Assembly: GCF_003097635.1 (NCBI RefSeq)
Contig: NZ_QCZI01000018.1
Coordinates: forward strand, 1-64,000
Length of the DNA stretch: 64,000 nucleotides
Source of the DNA: Flavobacterium psychrotolerans
GTDB lineage: Bacteria > Bacteroidota > Bacteroidia > Flavobacteriales > Flavobacteriaceae
Direction of reading: 5' to 3'
Position numbers and translations under genes: made by a program. Below the pieces are notes generated by a model. It made no database searches. It was not told where the DNA came from and saw only the letters and a list, made by a program, of their open reading frames with translations. Shown here piece after piece: positions 35,267 to 44,005 of the stretch; within the stretch, counting starts at the first letter, position 1; every line of letters begins with the position of its first letter.

Positions 35267-36778
35267 ATGAACAAATATAAAAAAACGACAAAAAAATTAC
35301 TACTCTGTTTTATTTTATTAATTAGCCTTATGACATTTGCTCAAACAGATGTTAGCGGACCGTCCTTTACTAATACTGTCTGGAGCTTATCTGGGAGTCC
35401 ATACAATTTGACAGGCGATGTTCAAATCCCTAATGGTATATCATTAACTATTGAATCTGGTGTTCAAATTAATTTTAATTCAGATTATGAGATTTTAATT
35501 AAAGGTACTCTCATTGCTAATGGCACCTCTAATCTTCCAATAACGTTTAATGGGGGTATTTCGGGGAAAGCTATGCTTATGTTTAAAAACACCGACTTAA
35601 ACAACAGTAAATTATCTTTTATAGATTTTAAAGGCCCTAAAAACGCATTACAACTTGCACAAGAATCTGAACATCAACAGGACAATACTAAAAACTCTGG
35701 AATCTTAAATATTTCTGATATTTCGCTGAATAATACTCGAGTTCAAACTAACGGCTACGGTACAACAGCCAAATTATTTATTGAAAATGCTACAATATCT
35801 TCAACAACAATTATAGGGGTTTATCCAAGAAGCGAATCCATAGAATTAAAGAATTGCACAATAACTGATTGTTTGGTTAATTCGGATTCATATAATTATG
35901 GTATAATAATAAATGAGTGTGTCGCTAAAAATACTCAATTCAGCATAGGATGTTGTGGAGCAAACCTTAAATTCTTAAAATCTATTTTATCCGATTCTAG
36001 TATTCTTGATGGCGGTGGCCAACCAATAAATGGACCTGTAAAAATAATTGAGAGCATGTTAACTAATACTCCACTAAACATTCCTGCTTCAGAAGTTGAA
36101 ATTACTGGAAGCACCTTTAATTATAATTCTTCTAATGGTTTAGTTTTTGGTAATGGGATATTTGAATGTTCTCAAATTACGGGTAATAATTTAGGAACAG
36201 CAATAAAATTAACAGGTTATAATGGATATGATATTGGGAAAAGCATTATAATATCCAATTCAACAATTAAAGACAATTCTGTGGGAATAGATATTATAAA
36301 TGGAAATCTTATTACAATAAGTAATTCTAATATTTATAATAATGAGACATTTAATATTAAAAATTCATCCGTTAAAAACATAATTGCTACTAATAATTGG
36401 TGGGGAACAGCTGATACATCCATTATTAATAGTACTATTTATGATTATTACAACAACATTAATTTTGGAGTAGTAAATTATAACAATTCCTTTAATTCAT
36501 TAATAAATAATTGTTCAACACTTTCAATTGATACTTTTTTAAAAAACAAAAAAGCTATTATATACCCAAATCCAAATAATGGAATTGTTAATATTGATTT
36601 AGGTTCAAAAGAAGAAGTTTCTATTAATGTGTTTACCCTGGAGGGGCAACTTATTTATAAAATCGAAAATATTTATACTCAATTTCACCAATTTGAATTA
36701 AATCAAACTTCAGGATTATATATAATTGAGATAAACACTCCAAAGAATAAACAATATTATAAGCTTATTATAAAATAA
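35267..36778 (+). CDS. T9SS-secreted right-handed beta-helix protein
   Basis: A 503-residue secreted protein. The signal peptide is LLLCFILLISLMTFAQ. The body (about 35-400) is a run of short Asn- and Ile-rich repeats (NSTIKDNSVGIDIINGN, ITISNSNIYNNE) that predict a right-handed parallel beta-helix, as in pectate-lyase-like proteins and passenger domains. A T9SS type A sorting domain ends it (IIYPNPNNGIVNIDL ... GLYIIEINTPKNKQYYKL). Codon use is more AT-rich than the neighbouring housekeeping genes. Substrate or ligand is unknown; polysaccharide lyase activity is not supported by visible catalytic residues. Confidence 0.85.
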   Translation: MNKYKKTTKKLLLCFILLISLMTFAQTDVSGPSFTNTVWSLSGSPYNLTGDVQIPNGISLTIESGVQINFNSDYEILIKGTLIANGTSNLPITFNGGISGKAMLMFKNTDLNNSKLSFIDFKGPKNALQLAQESEHQQDNTKNSGILNISDISLNNTRVQTNGYGTTAKLFIENATISSTTIIGVYPRSESIELKNCTITDCLVNSDSYNYGIIINECVAKNTQFSIGCCGANLKFLKSILSDSSILDGGGQPINGPVKIIESMLTNTPLNIPASEVEITGSTFNYNSSNGLVFGNGIFECSQITGNNLGTAIKLTGYNGYDIGKSIIISNSTIKDNSVGIDIINGNLITISNSNIYNNETFNIKNSSVKNIIATNNWWGTADTSIINSTIYDYYNNINFGVVNYNNSFNSLINNCSTLSIDTFLKNKKAIIYPNPNNGIVNIDLGSKEEVSINVFTLEGQLIYKIENIYTQFHQFELNQTSGLYIIEINTPKNKQYYKLIIK

Positions 36779-36834
36779 CCCCTGCTAGCGTGAGCATGAA
36801 TAACGCGAATGTCTTGTCCTAGAATAGGTTAACC

Positions 36835-36884
36835 CTACTTGCTTAGAAGGATAAAATAGAGCGTTTGCAATGCGGGTAATTTTA
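36835..36884 (+). repeat. Left inverted repeat of RAYT element
   Basis: Contains GAAGGATAAAATAGAGCG and TTTGCAATGCGGGTA. It aligns with the reverse complement of 37472-37520 (GAAGGATAAAAGTAGCG, TTTGCAACGCGGGTA) over nearly 50 bp. Confidence 0.85.
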
Positions 36885-36908
36885 AATCAATTATATTTAT
36901 CAGAAAAA

Positions 36909-37463
36909 ATGTCAGAGAAATATAAGGTTATAGACAGCACAGTGCCTACCTTTGTTACCCTAACAGTTGTAGATTGGGTAGATTTATTAATAAGACCAAT
37001 TTATAATAATATCCTGGACGAATCCCTGAACTATTGCATAAAAGAAAAAAGATTAAGTGTGCATGCCTATGTTTATATGACTAGCCATATCCATTTAATA
37101 GCAACAGCACCAGATGGAGAGCTTCAAAATATAATGAGAGATTTTAAGAAATTCACCAACAAAAAACTTATTGCTGCAATCAAAGAGCATCCCGAAAGCA
37201 GAAGAGAATGGTTGTTGCGAAAATTTAGTTATGAAGCCGAAACAACAGGAAGAGCAAAAAAATATAAACTGTGGCAAGACGGCTTTCATCCAGTGATATT
37301 AGATACATTGGAAAAAATGGAACAACGGGTGAACTATATTCATTATAATCCGGTCGAAGCACAAATAGTATTTCACGAAAGGGACTATGTAAATAGCAGT
37401 TACAGAAATTATGAAGAAGAAAATAAAGTTTTCTGCAATGTGAATGTAGAGCCTTTATGGTAG
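36909..37463 (+). CDS. REP-associated tyrosine transposase (RAYT, Y1 family)
   Basis: A 184-residue HUH-type single-strand nuclease. The metal-binding HxH motif is in MTSHIHLIA (residues 60-62). The catalytic tyrosine is expected in RVNYIHYNPVEA (Tyr143 or Tyr146). The start at 36909 is preferred because an upstream in-frame ATG (36870) lies inside the left inverted repeat. RAYTs are single-copy relatives of IS200/IS605 transposases that move or maintain REP palindromes. Here almost 50-bp inverted repeats flank the gene on both sides, as expected for such an element. The gene looks intact and may be active. Confidence 0.92.
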   Translation: MSEKYKVIDSTVPTFVTLTVVDWVDLLIRPIYNNILDESLNYCIKEKRLSVHAYVYMTSHIHLIATAPDGELQNIMRDFKKFTNKKLIAAIKEHPESRREWLLRKFSYEAETTGRAKKYKLWQDGFHPVILDTLEKMEQRVNYIHYNPVEAQIVFHERDYVNSSYRNYEEENKVFCNVNVEPLW

Positions 37464-37471
37464 AGTAAGAA

Positions 37472-37520
37472 TTTTATACCCGCGTTGCAAACGCTACTTT
37501 TATCCTTCGATTGTAAGTAG
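37472..37520 (-). repeat. Right inverted repeat of RAYT element
   Basis: Reverse-complement partner of 36835-36884. A further small palindrome, CTCGAT/ATCGAG, follows at 37524-37538. Confidence 0.85.
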
Positions 37521-37603
37521 GTACTCGATACAATCGAGCACCAGAGGGGTGTAGTTGAGACAGGATCTAATGCGGCACCAAACCTAGTTAAATAATAATC
37601 GAT

Positions 37604-38017
37604 ATGTTAAAAAGAAATAAATCAATAGAAAATAGAATTCTCTTTTTTATAGTTTCAATTATTTTAATAACTTTAATAGCAAGAGATTTTTATATAAAAA
37701 GTGAAGTAAAAAAATCGAATAAGTTTACTATTGCAAAATTTACTTTAAAAAAGGATTTACCTAAAACAACAAATTTTTATTTTACTTATATTTTAAACGG
37801 AGAGAAAATTGTTACCGCAAATTCTGGAATAAATTACGATATCCTTAACTCTGAAACAGAGACTAAAATTATAGACAACTTAAAAATCAATTGTTTTTAT
37901 TTAGCTAAATATGATCCAAAACATCCTAATATAATCATTGTCGATCCTTTAAAAAAAGTTACAGATACTACAGAAATTTTAAAAACAGGATTTTCGAGAG
38001 AGGATATTGAAAATTAA
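37604..38017 (+). CDS. Membrane-anchored protein of unknown function
   Basis: A 137-residue protein not assigned to a family. It has one N-terminal transmembrane helix (about 12-29: LFFIVSIILITLIARDFY) and a basic tail before a mainly beta domain (about 40-120). That domain has a single cysteine (INCFYLAKYDPKHPNIIIV), reminiscent of DUF3592-like or immunity-type small proteins in Flavobacterium. It sits directly after the RAYT element and before an IS remnant. A perfect palindromic terminator follows. Expression looks likely because start, frame and terminator are all clean. Confidence 0.65.
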   Translation: MLKRNKSIENRILFFIVSIILITLIARDFYIKSEVKKSNKFTIAKFTLKKDLPKTTNFYFTYILNGEKIVTANSGINYDILNSETETKIIDNLKINCFYLAKYDPKHPNIIIVDPLKKVTDTTEILKTGFSREDIEN

Positions 38018-38045
38018 AAAAAACGAGCAATTGCTCGTTTTTTTT
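38016..38045 (+). terminator. Perfect palindromic terminator
   Basis: AAAAAAAACGAGCAA and TTGCTCGTTTTTTTT form a 15-bp uninterrupted palindrome with a T-run, starting at the stop codon of the small membrane protein. Confidence 0.85.
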
Positions 38046-38109
38046 ATGTTATAACATTGCTGCGTTTTTAGCAAAGAAGTCCTTAAATCTTTTGGTTGTT
38101 AGCACTGCT

Positions 38110-38209
38110 CCTCACACGATTCTTTTATAAAAAAGCGTTCCATATAAGGAATGAAATTGAAAATAAGGTAGTTGAGCATTATTGAATATTGGAGACGAGT
38201 CTGAGGTTT
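38110..38209 (+). repeat. 100-bp direct repeat, copy A
   Basis: Begins CCTCACACGATTCTTTTATA and ends CTGAGGTTT. It aligns without gaps to 38996-39095 at roughly four bases in five. Confidence 0.8.
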
Positions 38210-38281
38210 TGGAATAGAAAAAAGGGAAAGCCCAATACTGGAATACGTTCTGGAATAGGGTTTTTCTATTTTGCTTTAGCA

Positions 38282-38995
38282 TTACAACTTACAATCTTTG
38301 CACTTATTTTGTTGGTTTTGCGCAACTCTCAAGATTTTATGTTCTTCAAAATGGCTTTTATAGCTTTTTAGGCCTATTGTTTTTCCTGAAAAGGTTTCTG
38401 TGGGCGTGTTTCCTTGCAAGGAGAGTTGAGGGCGTAAGGTGTTGTAGGTTATTACATCATTAGCTAAAGCCAAATCAAGCTGTTCCCTATTCTCTAAATA
38501 TTGGGGCAGCAAAAATTGGTGTTTCATAATTTTATTGAACGCTTCGATTTTAGAGTTGGAAAACGGAATATCCTTTTGGGCAATCAGATGTTTTATATCT
38601 TCATCGGTTGTTTTTAAAAAATCCTGAACGGTGGTGTTTACATTCTCCACGCCACCATCGGTCATAAAAGTGATGGGTTCTTTGTTTTTGTACTTTAGAT
38701 AGGCTGCTTGTAATAAGTATTTAATGGCTTTTGGACTGGAATTGTTTTCAACACTATATTCTAAAATCATTTTAGAATAATGATCCATCAGGAAATGAAT
38801 ATAGTGCTTCTTGTCATCCAGTGTTTTTAAAATCGTTACATCGGCGCACCAAATTTCGTTGGGTCTAAAGCTTGTCAAAGAGGCGTATTTTTTCTGAGGG
38901 CACAAGTGCCTGTTTTTGCTATATCCTAATAATTTGCTGTATTTATACCAGGTGGTCAGGCCAATTGAAACATCTTTATTTCGTAATGCCCTGTA
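38282..38995 (-). pseudogene. IS3-like transposase fragment (DDE integrase core)
   Basis: The open stretch from a TTG at 38905 encodes 207 residues with the rve/DDE core: WCADVT (first Asp), FMTDGG (second Asp) and SKIEAFNK (Glu). LSLQGNTPTETFSGK closes the fold. The same frame continues upstream as GLTTWYKYSKLLGYSKNRH, so the true protein was longer. It stops where the 100-bp repeat copy B begins. The upstream ORFA-like or helix-turn-helix part is missing. The element is therefore a 5'-truncated IS remnant, probably inactive. IS3/IS150 group is a best guess from motif spacing. Confidence 0.8.
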
Positions 38996-39095
38996 CCTCC
39001 CACGATTCTTTTATAAAAAAGAGTTCCAATTAAGGAATGAAATTGAAAATGAAGCAGTTCTATATCATTGAATACTAGAGACAGATCCGAGATTT
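38996..39095 (+). repeat. 100-bp direct repeat, copy B
   Basis: Begins CCTCCCACGATTCTTTTATA and ends CGAGATTT. It truncates the transposase frame and repeats copy A at 38110. Confidence 0.8.
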
Positions 39096-39126
39096 AAAAC
39101 ATAAAAAAGGGATCCTGAGCAATGCC

Positions 39127-39162
39127 AAAAGAGGCTATCGAAAGATTTCTACAGCCTCTTTT
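39127..39162 (-). terminator. Hairpin terminator of the T9SS propeller gene
   Basis: AAAAGAGGCT pairs with AGCCTCTTTT, just downstream of the minus-strand gene end at 39185. Confidence 0.75.
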
Positions 39163-39184
39163 ACCTAATGCTCATTTTCTCTTA

Positions 39185-40378
39185 TTATCTAATAATCATT
39201 TTTTTAACACCGCCATTAGTACTATCTTTCAATAGGTATATTCCAGAGCTCAAAGTTTCTTTTATAGTAGCGGAATTTTCAACTCGGTATGAATTTATTA
39301 TTTTCCCCGTTAAATCTATCAATTGAACTTGAATTGGATTTTCTGAGGTAATTTTAAATTCACCATTACTTGGGTTTGGAAAAACACTGAATTTGGCAAC
39401 TTTTGATTGGTTAAAATCATTAACTCCTAAATTAACCAATGCCTTTCTAAAAACGCCACCATTTTCAGTACAAACAAAGATATAATCACCCACTAATGTT
39501 GTACTAGTAATAGCTCCTCCAGTTATGCCATCTAAAGAAAGGTCGTCAATTTGAAAATTTGATAAATTCATTTTTGTCCCAACTCCATTCCCAAAAAAGT
39601 AAGAATTAAGAGCAACCATATCAGTAAATGAAGTTCGGTAATCACCCCCTGGTTTAAGAGGCATAAAAGTTTGAGTATCTTTATTGAAATAAAACAGCCC
39701 ATTTTCGGTTAATGTAAACAGCCCTATTTGATATACTCTAATTGGTGCAGTAAAACCAGGATTAAATGGCACATACGTTTTTCCAAAATCATCTGTACGA
39801 TAAACGCCATTGTCAGTTGCAACAACATCAATTTCGGTTTTATTTGGCCCATCTAAAAATGAAATATAATTAATATTATTTCCGCCGCCAGTCAAACCAG
39901 TTGATTGAGAATAACCCGCATTATTTGGATTGTAAAAAACCCCGCCACCATTTGTACCTAAATAAAGAACCCCAGGATTTTCTCTTTTAATCCAACATTT
40001 GATATTTTGATTTGATAGAGCAGCTACCGGCACATTGCTTAATGGTATTCCGTGTTCATAATAACTAAACATTGACTGTCCTGTAAATGATAAAAAAGGT
40101 CCCCCACCAGTAGCCGCCATTTTTACACCCGCGCCATATACATTGTTAAAAGAGTAGTTAGGTAATTTAGCATTGAATTTCCAACTACTCCATGTGTCTC
40201 CATTGTTTACAGAGTAAAAAATTCCTTTGTCTTTAACCGCGGTAACTAAAGTATCTTTTAAATTCGCCACCCCACGGGTTGTAAGAGCTGGAAGACCATT
40301 ATTTACAGCGGTCCACTGTGCAAATATCGTGTTAGTAAAAAGCAACACTAATGCTGTTAATGTAATTGTTTTTTTCAT
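39185..40378 (-). CDS. T9SS-secreted beta-propeller-like protein
   Basis: A 397-residue secreted protein starting at MKKTITLTALVLLFTNTIFA; nine more in-frame codons upstream would spoil the signal peptide. The body has sortilin/BNR-type propeller blades: YSVNNGDTWSSW and YRTDDFGKTYVPF carry the Asp-box-like pattern S/TxDxGxTW. The C-terminus is a T9SS type A domain (FSVFPNPSNGEFKIT ... LSSGIYLLKDSTNGGVKKMI). Relatives include photosystem-assembly-like BNR proteins with unknown ligands. It is monocistronic, ended by the hairpin at 39127. Confidence 0.85.
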   Translation of the reverse strand: MKKTITLTALVLLFTNTIFAQWTAVNNGLPALTTRGVANLKDTLVTAVKDKGIFYSVNNGDTWSSWKFNAKLPNYSFNNVYGAGVKMAATGGGPFLSFTGQSMFSYYEHGIPLSNVPVAALSNQNIKCWIKRENPGVLYLGTNGGGVFYNPNNAGYSQSTGLTGGGNNINYISFLDGPNKTEIDVVATDNGVYRTDDFGKTYVPFNPGFTAPIRVYQIGLFTLTENGLFYFNKDTQTFMPLKPGGDYRTSFTDMVALNSYFFGNGVGTKMNLSNFQIDDLSLDGITGGAITSTTLVGDYIFVCTENGGVFRKALVNLGVNDFNQSKVAKFSVFPNPSNGEFKITSENPIQVQLIDLTGKIINSYRVENSATIKETLSSGIYLLKDSTNGGVKKMIIR

Positions 40379-40746
40379 TTTTTTATTTTTAAAATTAGGT
40401 GCCAATGTAGTAAATAAATGTTAAAAACGCCATAATCAATACATTAAAATGTTAAAATTTTTAAACTAAATTATTATCCCTTTCTTACGAGTGCTTCATA
40501 CTAAAAAAACCAGACTGCTCGGATATACCACGTACGCTAGCAGAAATGTATTCAGTACCCACAGTAAAGACACAAAACAAAAAAAACCAGCCTATCGAAA
40601 TGTTCCTTAACACTCTGTATTCTGTCCCAAAAAAGTTTAACATGAAATAAGGAATCCACATAAAATATAAAAATTTCATTTTTGTACTTTACCTTTGCCG
40701 GACATATACAAAATACCCCATTAAAGTTAAAGAACCCGAACTCAAT
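40379..40746. other. Gene-free region between divergent genes
   Basis: 368 bp. A perfect TAnnTTTG element (TACCTTTG, 40690-40697) lies 49 bp before the TMEM143-like gene. A 64-codon minus frame at 40485-40679 has no recognisable features. Nothing else is seen. Confidence 0.5.
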
Positions 40747-41979
40747 ATGAAACGAGAACACTATATTCCATTTGACAAGGAATTCTTACTCGAACAACAA
40801 CTGGCAGCATATAACGGTGATGCAACGAAAGTGGAAGATTTCAAAAAGCTTTTTGACATCATCGAACATTATTTTCACTACGAAGCATTTAACCTTATCC
40901 GGAATCTAAAACAAAATTATGCGTTATTCAATCCCGATTTAAACCCCAAAGAACGGGAGGTATTTGTTGGTAAAAGTGACTTTTCCATTTTTAGAAAAAA
41001 ACTGCTTCAAGTTCTGGATCGCGGTAATTTTAGTCGCGTTAATCAGGAAACTTTAGACAAAGCTTTCAAAGATTCCGATTTAATCGGTTTAAAACTAGCC
41101 ATCGATTTTAATCTTATTAAAGAATATGAATTGTATGTTCGAGGAGAGCATAAAACCAAAGAAAAGGTTCGTAAATTCTTTTTTTGGAAGAAGGAAATAG
41201 AGATTGAATACTATGACCGGGTCATGATTTACCTAAAGTACCACGATGCAAATTACTATACCGACAAAAAAATCCGTTTAGACAAACTGCCGCTTGATCC
41301 CGGAACCATCGTATTAAAAATCTTCAAACGCGTCCCTAAAAACGATCTGGAAACCGTATTCCCGAATGCAGTCCCCAGAATGTCTACAACCGATAAAATA
41401 TTGTTTTGGGTACCGGGTCTTGTGGGAGGCATTTCGTTATTGAGCACTAAAGTCATTCCTGCGTTGATTACCATGTATGGGGCTTATAAATCGGGCGAAT
41501 CTATTGACTTGCTAAATAGCAAAACGTCATTAAATCAAGGTTTAATTGCCCTTGGGATATTAGGCGGTTACTTATTCCGACAATACAGCAGTTTTATAAA
41601 CAAGAAGATAAAGTATTCAAAAATGCTTTCGGATAGTCTTTACTTTAAAAATCTCGGAAATAACGGTGGCGCATTTTATACGTTGTTAAACGCTTCGGAA
41701 GAGGAAGTACTTAAGGAAACCATTTTAGCTTATGCCTTTTTGAACAGAAGTAAAACCCCTTTAACTGCTGAAGCACTCGATGATCAAATTGAAACTTGGT
41801 TTAAAACGAAGCTAAATGCAGACTTTGATTTTGATGTGAAAGAAGCGTTGCTGAAATTAAAAAACATGGGGCTCGGCATGGAAGTGAATGGTAAATGGGA
41901 AGTCATTCCTTTAGATCAGGCTCTTGTTAAGATTGACGAATTATGGGATGGAATTTTTGAGTACAACACGGCTGACTGA
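40747..41979 (+). CDS. TMEM143/DUF3754 family membrane protein
   Basis: A 410-residue protein of the TMEM143 (DUF3754) family. The N-terminal half is soluble and charged (REHYIPFDKEFLLEQQL at the start; FFFWKKEIEIEYYDRVMIY near 150). Two hydrophobic stretches follow at about 220-245 (ILFWVPGLVGGISLLSTKVIP) and 258-278. The C-terminal part is helical with an EEEVLKETILAYAFL stretch. Function is unknown in bacteria; the eukaryotic homologue is mitochondrial. Length is normal. It stands alone, convergent with the NlpC hydrolase. Confidence 0.85.
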   Translation: MKREHYIPFDKEFLLEQQLAAYNGDATKVEDFKKLFDIIEHYFHYEAFNLIRNLKQNYALFNPDLNPKEREVFVGKSDFSIFRKKLLQVLDRGNFSRVNQETLDKAFKDSDLIGLKLAIDFNLIKEYELYVRGEHKTKEKVRKFFFWKKEIEIEYYDRVMIYLKYHDANYYTDKKIRLDKLPLDPGTIVLKIFKRVPKNDLETVFPNAVPRMSTTDKILFWVPGLVGGISLLSTKVIPALITMYGAYKSGESIDLLNSKTSLNQGLIALGILGGYLFRQYSSFINKKIKYSKMLSDSLYFKNLGNNGGAFYTLLNASEEEVLKETILAYAFLNRSKTPLTAEALDDQIETWFKTKLNADFDFDVKEALLKLKNMGLGMEVNGKWEVIPLDQALVKIDELWDGIFEYNTAD

Positions 41980-42026
41980 GTTGCAGCTACTGTTTTTCCT
42001 TTCTGTATTTGCTAAAAAACTCGATT

Positions 42027-43520
42027 CTACAAAACCCGATTCACCTGAACCAAGTTTTTCTCATAATACGATTCTTTGGTAGAAGAAACGATAACGCCAC
42101 CATGATTTGCGGAGTGAATGAATTTAATTTCCCCGTCAAGAACTTCAACCACCATACCCACGTGGTTAATTTGCCCTCTTCCGTTGGTTTTGAAGAAAAT
42201 CAAATCCCCTTTTTGGGCCTCGTTCGTATTGATTTTGGCACCATAAAAAGATTGCTCAAAGGAAGACCGAGGCAACTTAATAGCGAAAGTCCCAAACGTG
42301 TTAAACATCAACCCTGAACAATCAAAACCCTCCGTTGTTGTTCCTCCCGAACGGTACCTCGTTCCGAGTTTCTCCGATGCCGTTCGTATTAATTTCAAGG
42401 CCAAATCACTAGGGTCGTATGATTTCACAATACCTAAGGAATCTTTAATTATGATTGTCCCTTTTTCATTTTTCACAACCGTTACTTTTTCGATAGCTGC
42501 AACAGCCTCTTTTTCATTTTCCGAATTTGATGGCTGAATATTCAATTTAACGCCCACCGGAAGACCATTTGCAATGTCCGGATTTTGCTTTTCTAAGTTC
42601 GCCACCGAAATGCCATATCGTTTGGCAATGCCATATTTCGTCTCTTTCGGCATAACCTCATGCACAATTATGGTACCTCCCCCATTTATTTCGGTTGATT
42701 TTGGTAACAGTACTGGTTCAGCCTTTGGCAACTCTGCATTAGGAATACTGTTTTTGGAAACTGTTTTCGCTTCCTGCTTTTCCACTATCGAATTGTTTTT
42801 TTTTACCTCCTTTACAGGAATAATAATCTTTTGACCCATTTCCAATACTTTTGTTTCCAGTACCGGATTGGCTTTCGTTAAAGCTTTGATGGTAATTTGA
42901 TAGTGTTTCGCAATCGTATATTTTGTTTCTTTTTGCAAAACTTCGTGAATAACCTCACCCTCTCCGAGAACTAGATCAGTGGCACCCACAATCGATTGTG
43001 GCAAATTCGTTTTTTCTTCTTTCGACACATCAGCTTTAACAACATTGTTTTTGGGGTCTATATTGGGTAATTCTTGGTTTGTTGCGGACTTCTTTTTATT
43101 GGATTCTGCAACTGGAATCATAATAATTTGGTCGATTTTCAGTCTTTCTATATCAAGTGTTGGATTGGCTTCCTTCAAAGCTTCGGTAGTAATGCCGTAC
43201 TGTCTAACAATACCATAAACAGTCTCCTTAGCAAGTACATGATGAACAATACCTTCGACAGTGGCTTTTTCCTGAACACCTTTTTTAATCTTGGTCTCTT
43301 TTAGGTTAGGAATTAACAAAACTTGTTTGAGGTGTAAGGTTTTGCGAGCCTCCGGATTGATTTCATAAATGGCACTGGCTTTCACATCATATTGTTCAGC
43401 AATACCGCTTATGGTTTCCCCTTCAGTTACGATGTGTTTGGTATGTTTAGTATGTTTTCCTTGCGAAAAAACAGGGCTGCTAAAAAACCCCAGTGCTAAA
43501 ATCAATATAAAGTACTTCAT
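42027..43520 (-). CDS. LysM-repeat NlpC/P60 peptidoglycan endopeptidase
   Basis: A 497-residue secreted wall hydrolase. The signal peptide is ILILALGFFSSPVFSQ. Four LysM modules at about 25-70, 90-135, 195-240 and 285-330 (each with ETxxGIAxxYxI-type cores) bind glycan. The C-terminal NlpC/P60 domain (about 375-497) holds Cys401 (GFDCSGLMF), His453 (NHVGMVVEV) and a third polar residue in the FIHSANHGG strand. It cuts stem peptides and supports growth or daughter-cell separation. Length and triad are complete. Confidence 0.93.
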   Translation of the reverse strand: MKYFILILALGFFSSPVFSQGKHTKHTKHIVTEGETISGIAEQYDVKASAIYEINPEARKTLHLKQVLLIPNLKETKIKKGVQEKATVEGIVHHVLAKETVYGIVRQYGITTEALKEANPTLDIERLKIDQIIMIPVAESNKKKSATNQELPNIDPKNNVVKADVSKEEKTNLPQSIVGATDLVLGEGEVIHEVLQKETKYTIAKHYQITIKALTKANPVLETKVLEMGQKIIIPVKEVKKNNSIVEKQEAKTVSKNSIPNAELPKAEPVLLPKSTEINGGGTIIVHEVMPKETKYGIAKRYGISVANLEKQNPDIANGLPVGVKLNIQPSNSENEKEAVAAIEKVTVVKNEKGTIIIKDSLGIVKSYDPSDLALKLIRTASEKLGTRYRSGGTTTEGFDCSGLMFNTFGTFAIKLPRSSFEQSFYGAKINTNEAQKGDLIFFKTNGRGQINHVGMVVEVLDGEIKFIHSANHGGVIVSSTKESYYEKNLVQVNRVL

Positions 43521-43841
43521 TCTATTTTCTGAATTATTTATCCCGTTTTATTCTTATTAGCAGTTTTTGGGATATAAAAATACATAATCGTCATTTATCC
43601 GCTATTAAATGCCGTTATTTTCGAGAATTACAAATATAGCGTTTTTCAAATATTGAAGCGTTTTTCAAATCAATTCTTAACATTTATTAACACAAAACCG
43701 ATCGTAAGAGAAAGGCATTCTAACTTTATTGATAATCAAATAGGATATAACAACCCCATAATTTTGAGTAAAAAAGGATAATTAGGTCTTAGTTATCCAA
43801 TATGAATTTGCTTGTACAATCGTCAAATTTGACACCGGATC

Positions 43842-43901
43842 CCTAGCCCTGATGGAAGTAGCATCCCCACGCTTTTTCGAGTGGATATAATGGACAGCGG
43901 G
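43842..43901 (-). repeat. Dispersed repeat with internal hairpin, copy 2
   Basis: On the minus strand it reads CGCTGTCCATTATATCCACT, then AAAAAGCGTGGGGATG, then CTACTTCCATCAGGGCT, matching copy 1 at 33621 motif by motif. Confidence 0.7.
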
Positions 43902-43937
43902 ACACGAGCGAAGCGAACTGACGAAGTAAATAAGCTC

Positions 43938-43966
43938 AAAAAAAAACGCTCCATTTTCACGGAGCG
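43938..43966 (-). terminator. Terminator of aconitase gene
   Basis: On the minus strand CGCTCC pairs with GGAGCG over an 8-base loop and is followed by a T9 run. Confidence 0.75.
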
Positions 43967-44005
43967 CTTTCTATATATGCCGAAATGTATCGGAAATAAA
44001 ATCTA

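Larger units (their letters stand above)
43521..44005. other. Gene-free region with a dispersed repeat and a terminator
   Basis: 485 bp. It holds the reversed dispersed repeat (43842-43901) and the aconitase terminator (43938-43966). The remainder is AT-rich and featureless. Confidence 0.6.

Noticed and set aside
40485..40679. 64-codon minus frame upstream of the TMEM143-like gene
   Set aside because: Hydrophobic, no signal peptide pattern, promoter or homology I can recognise.
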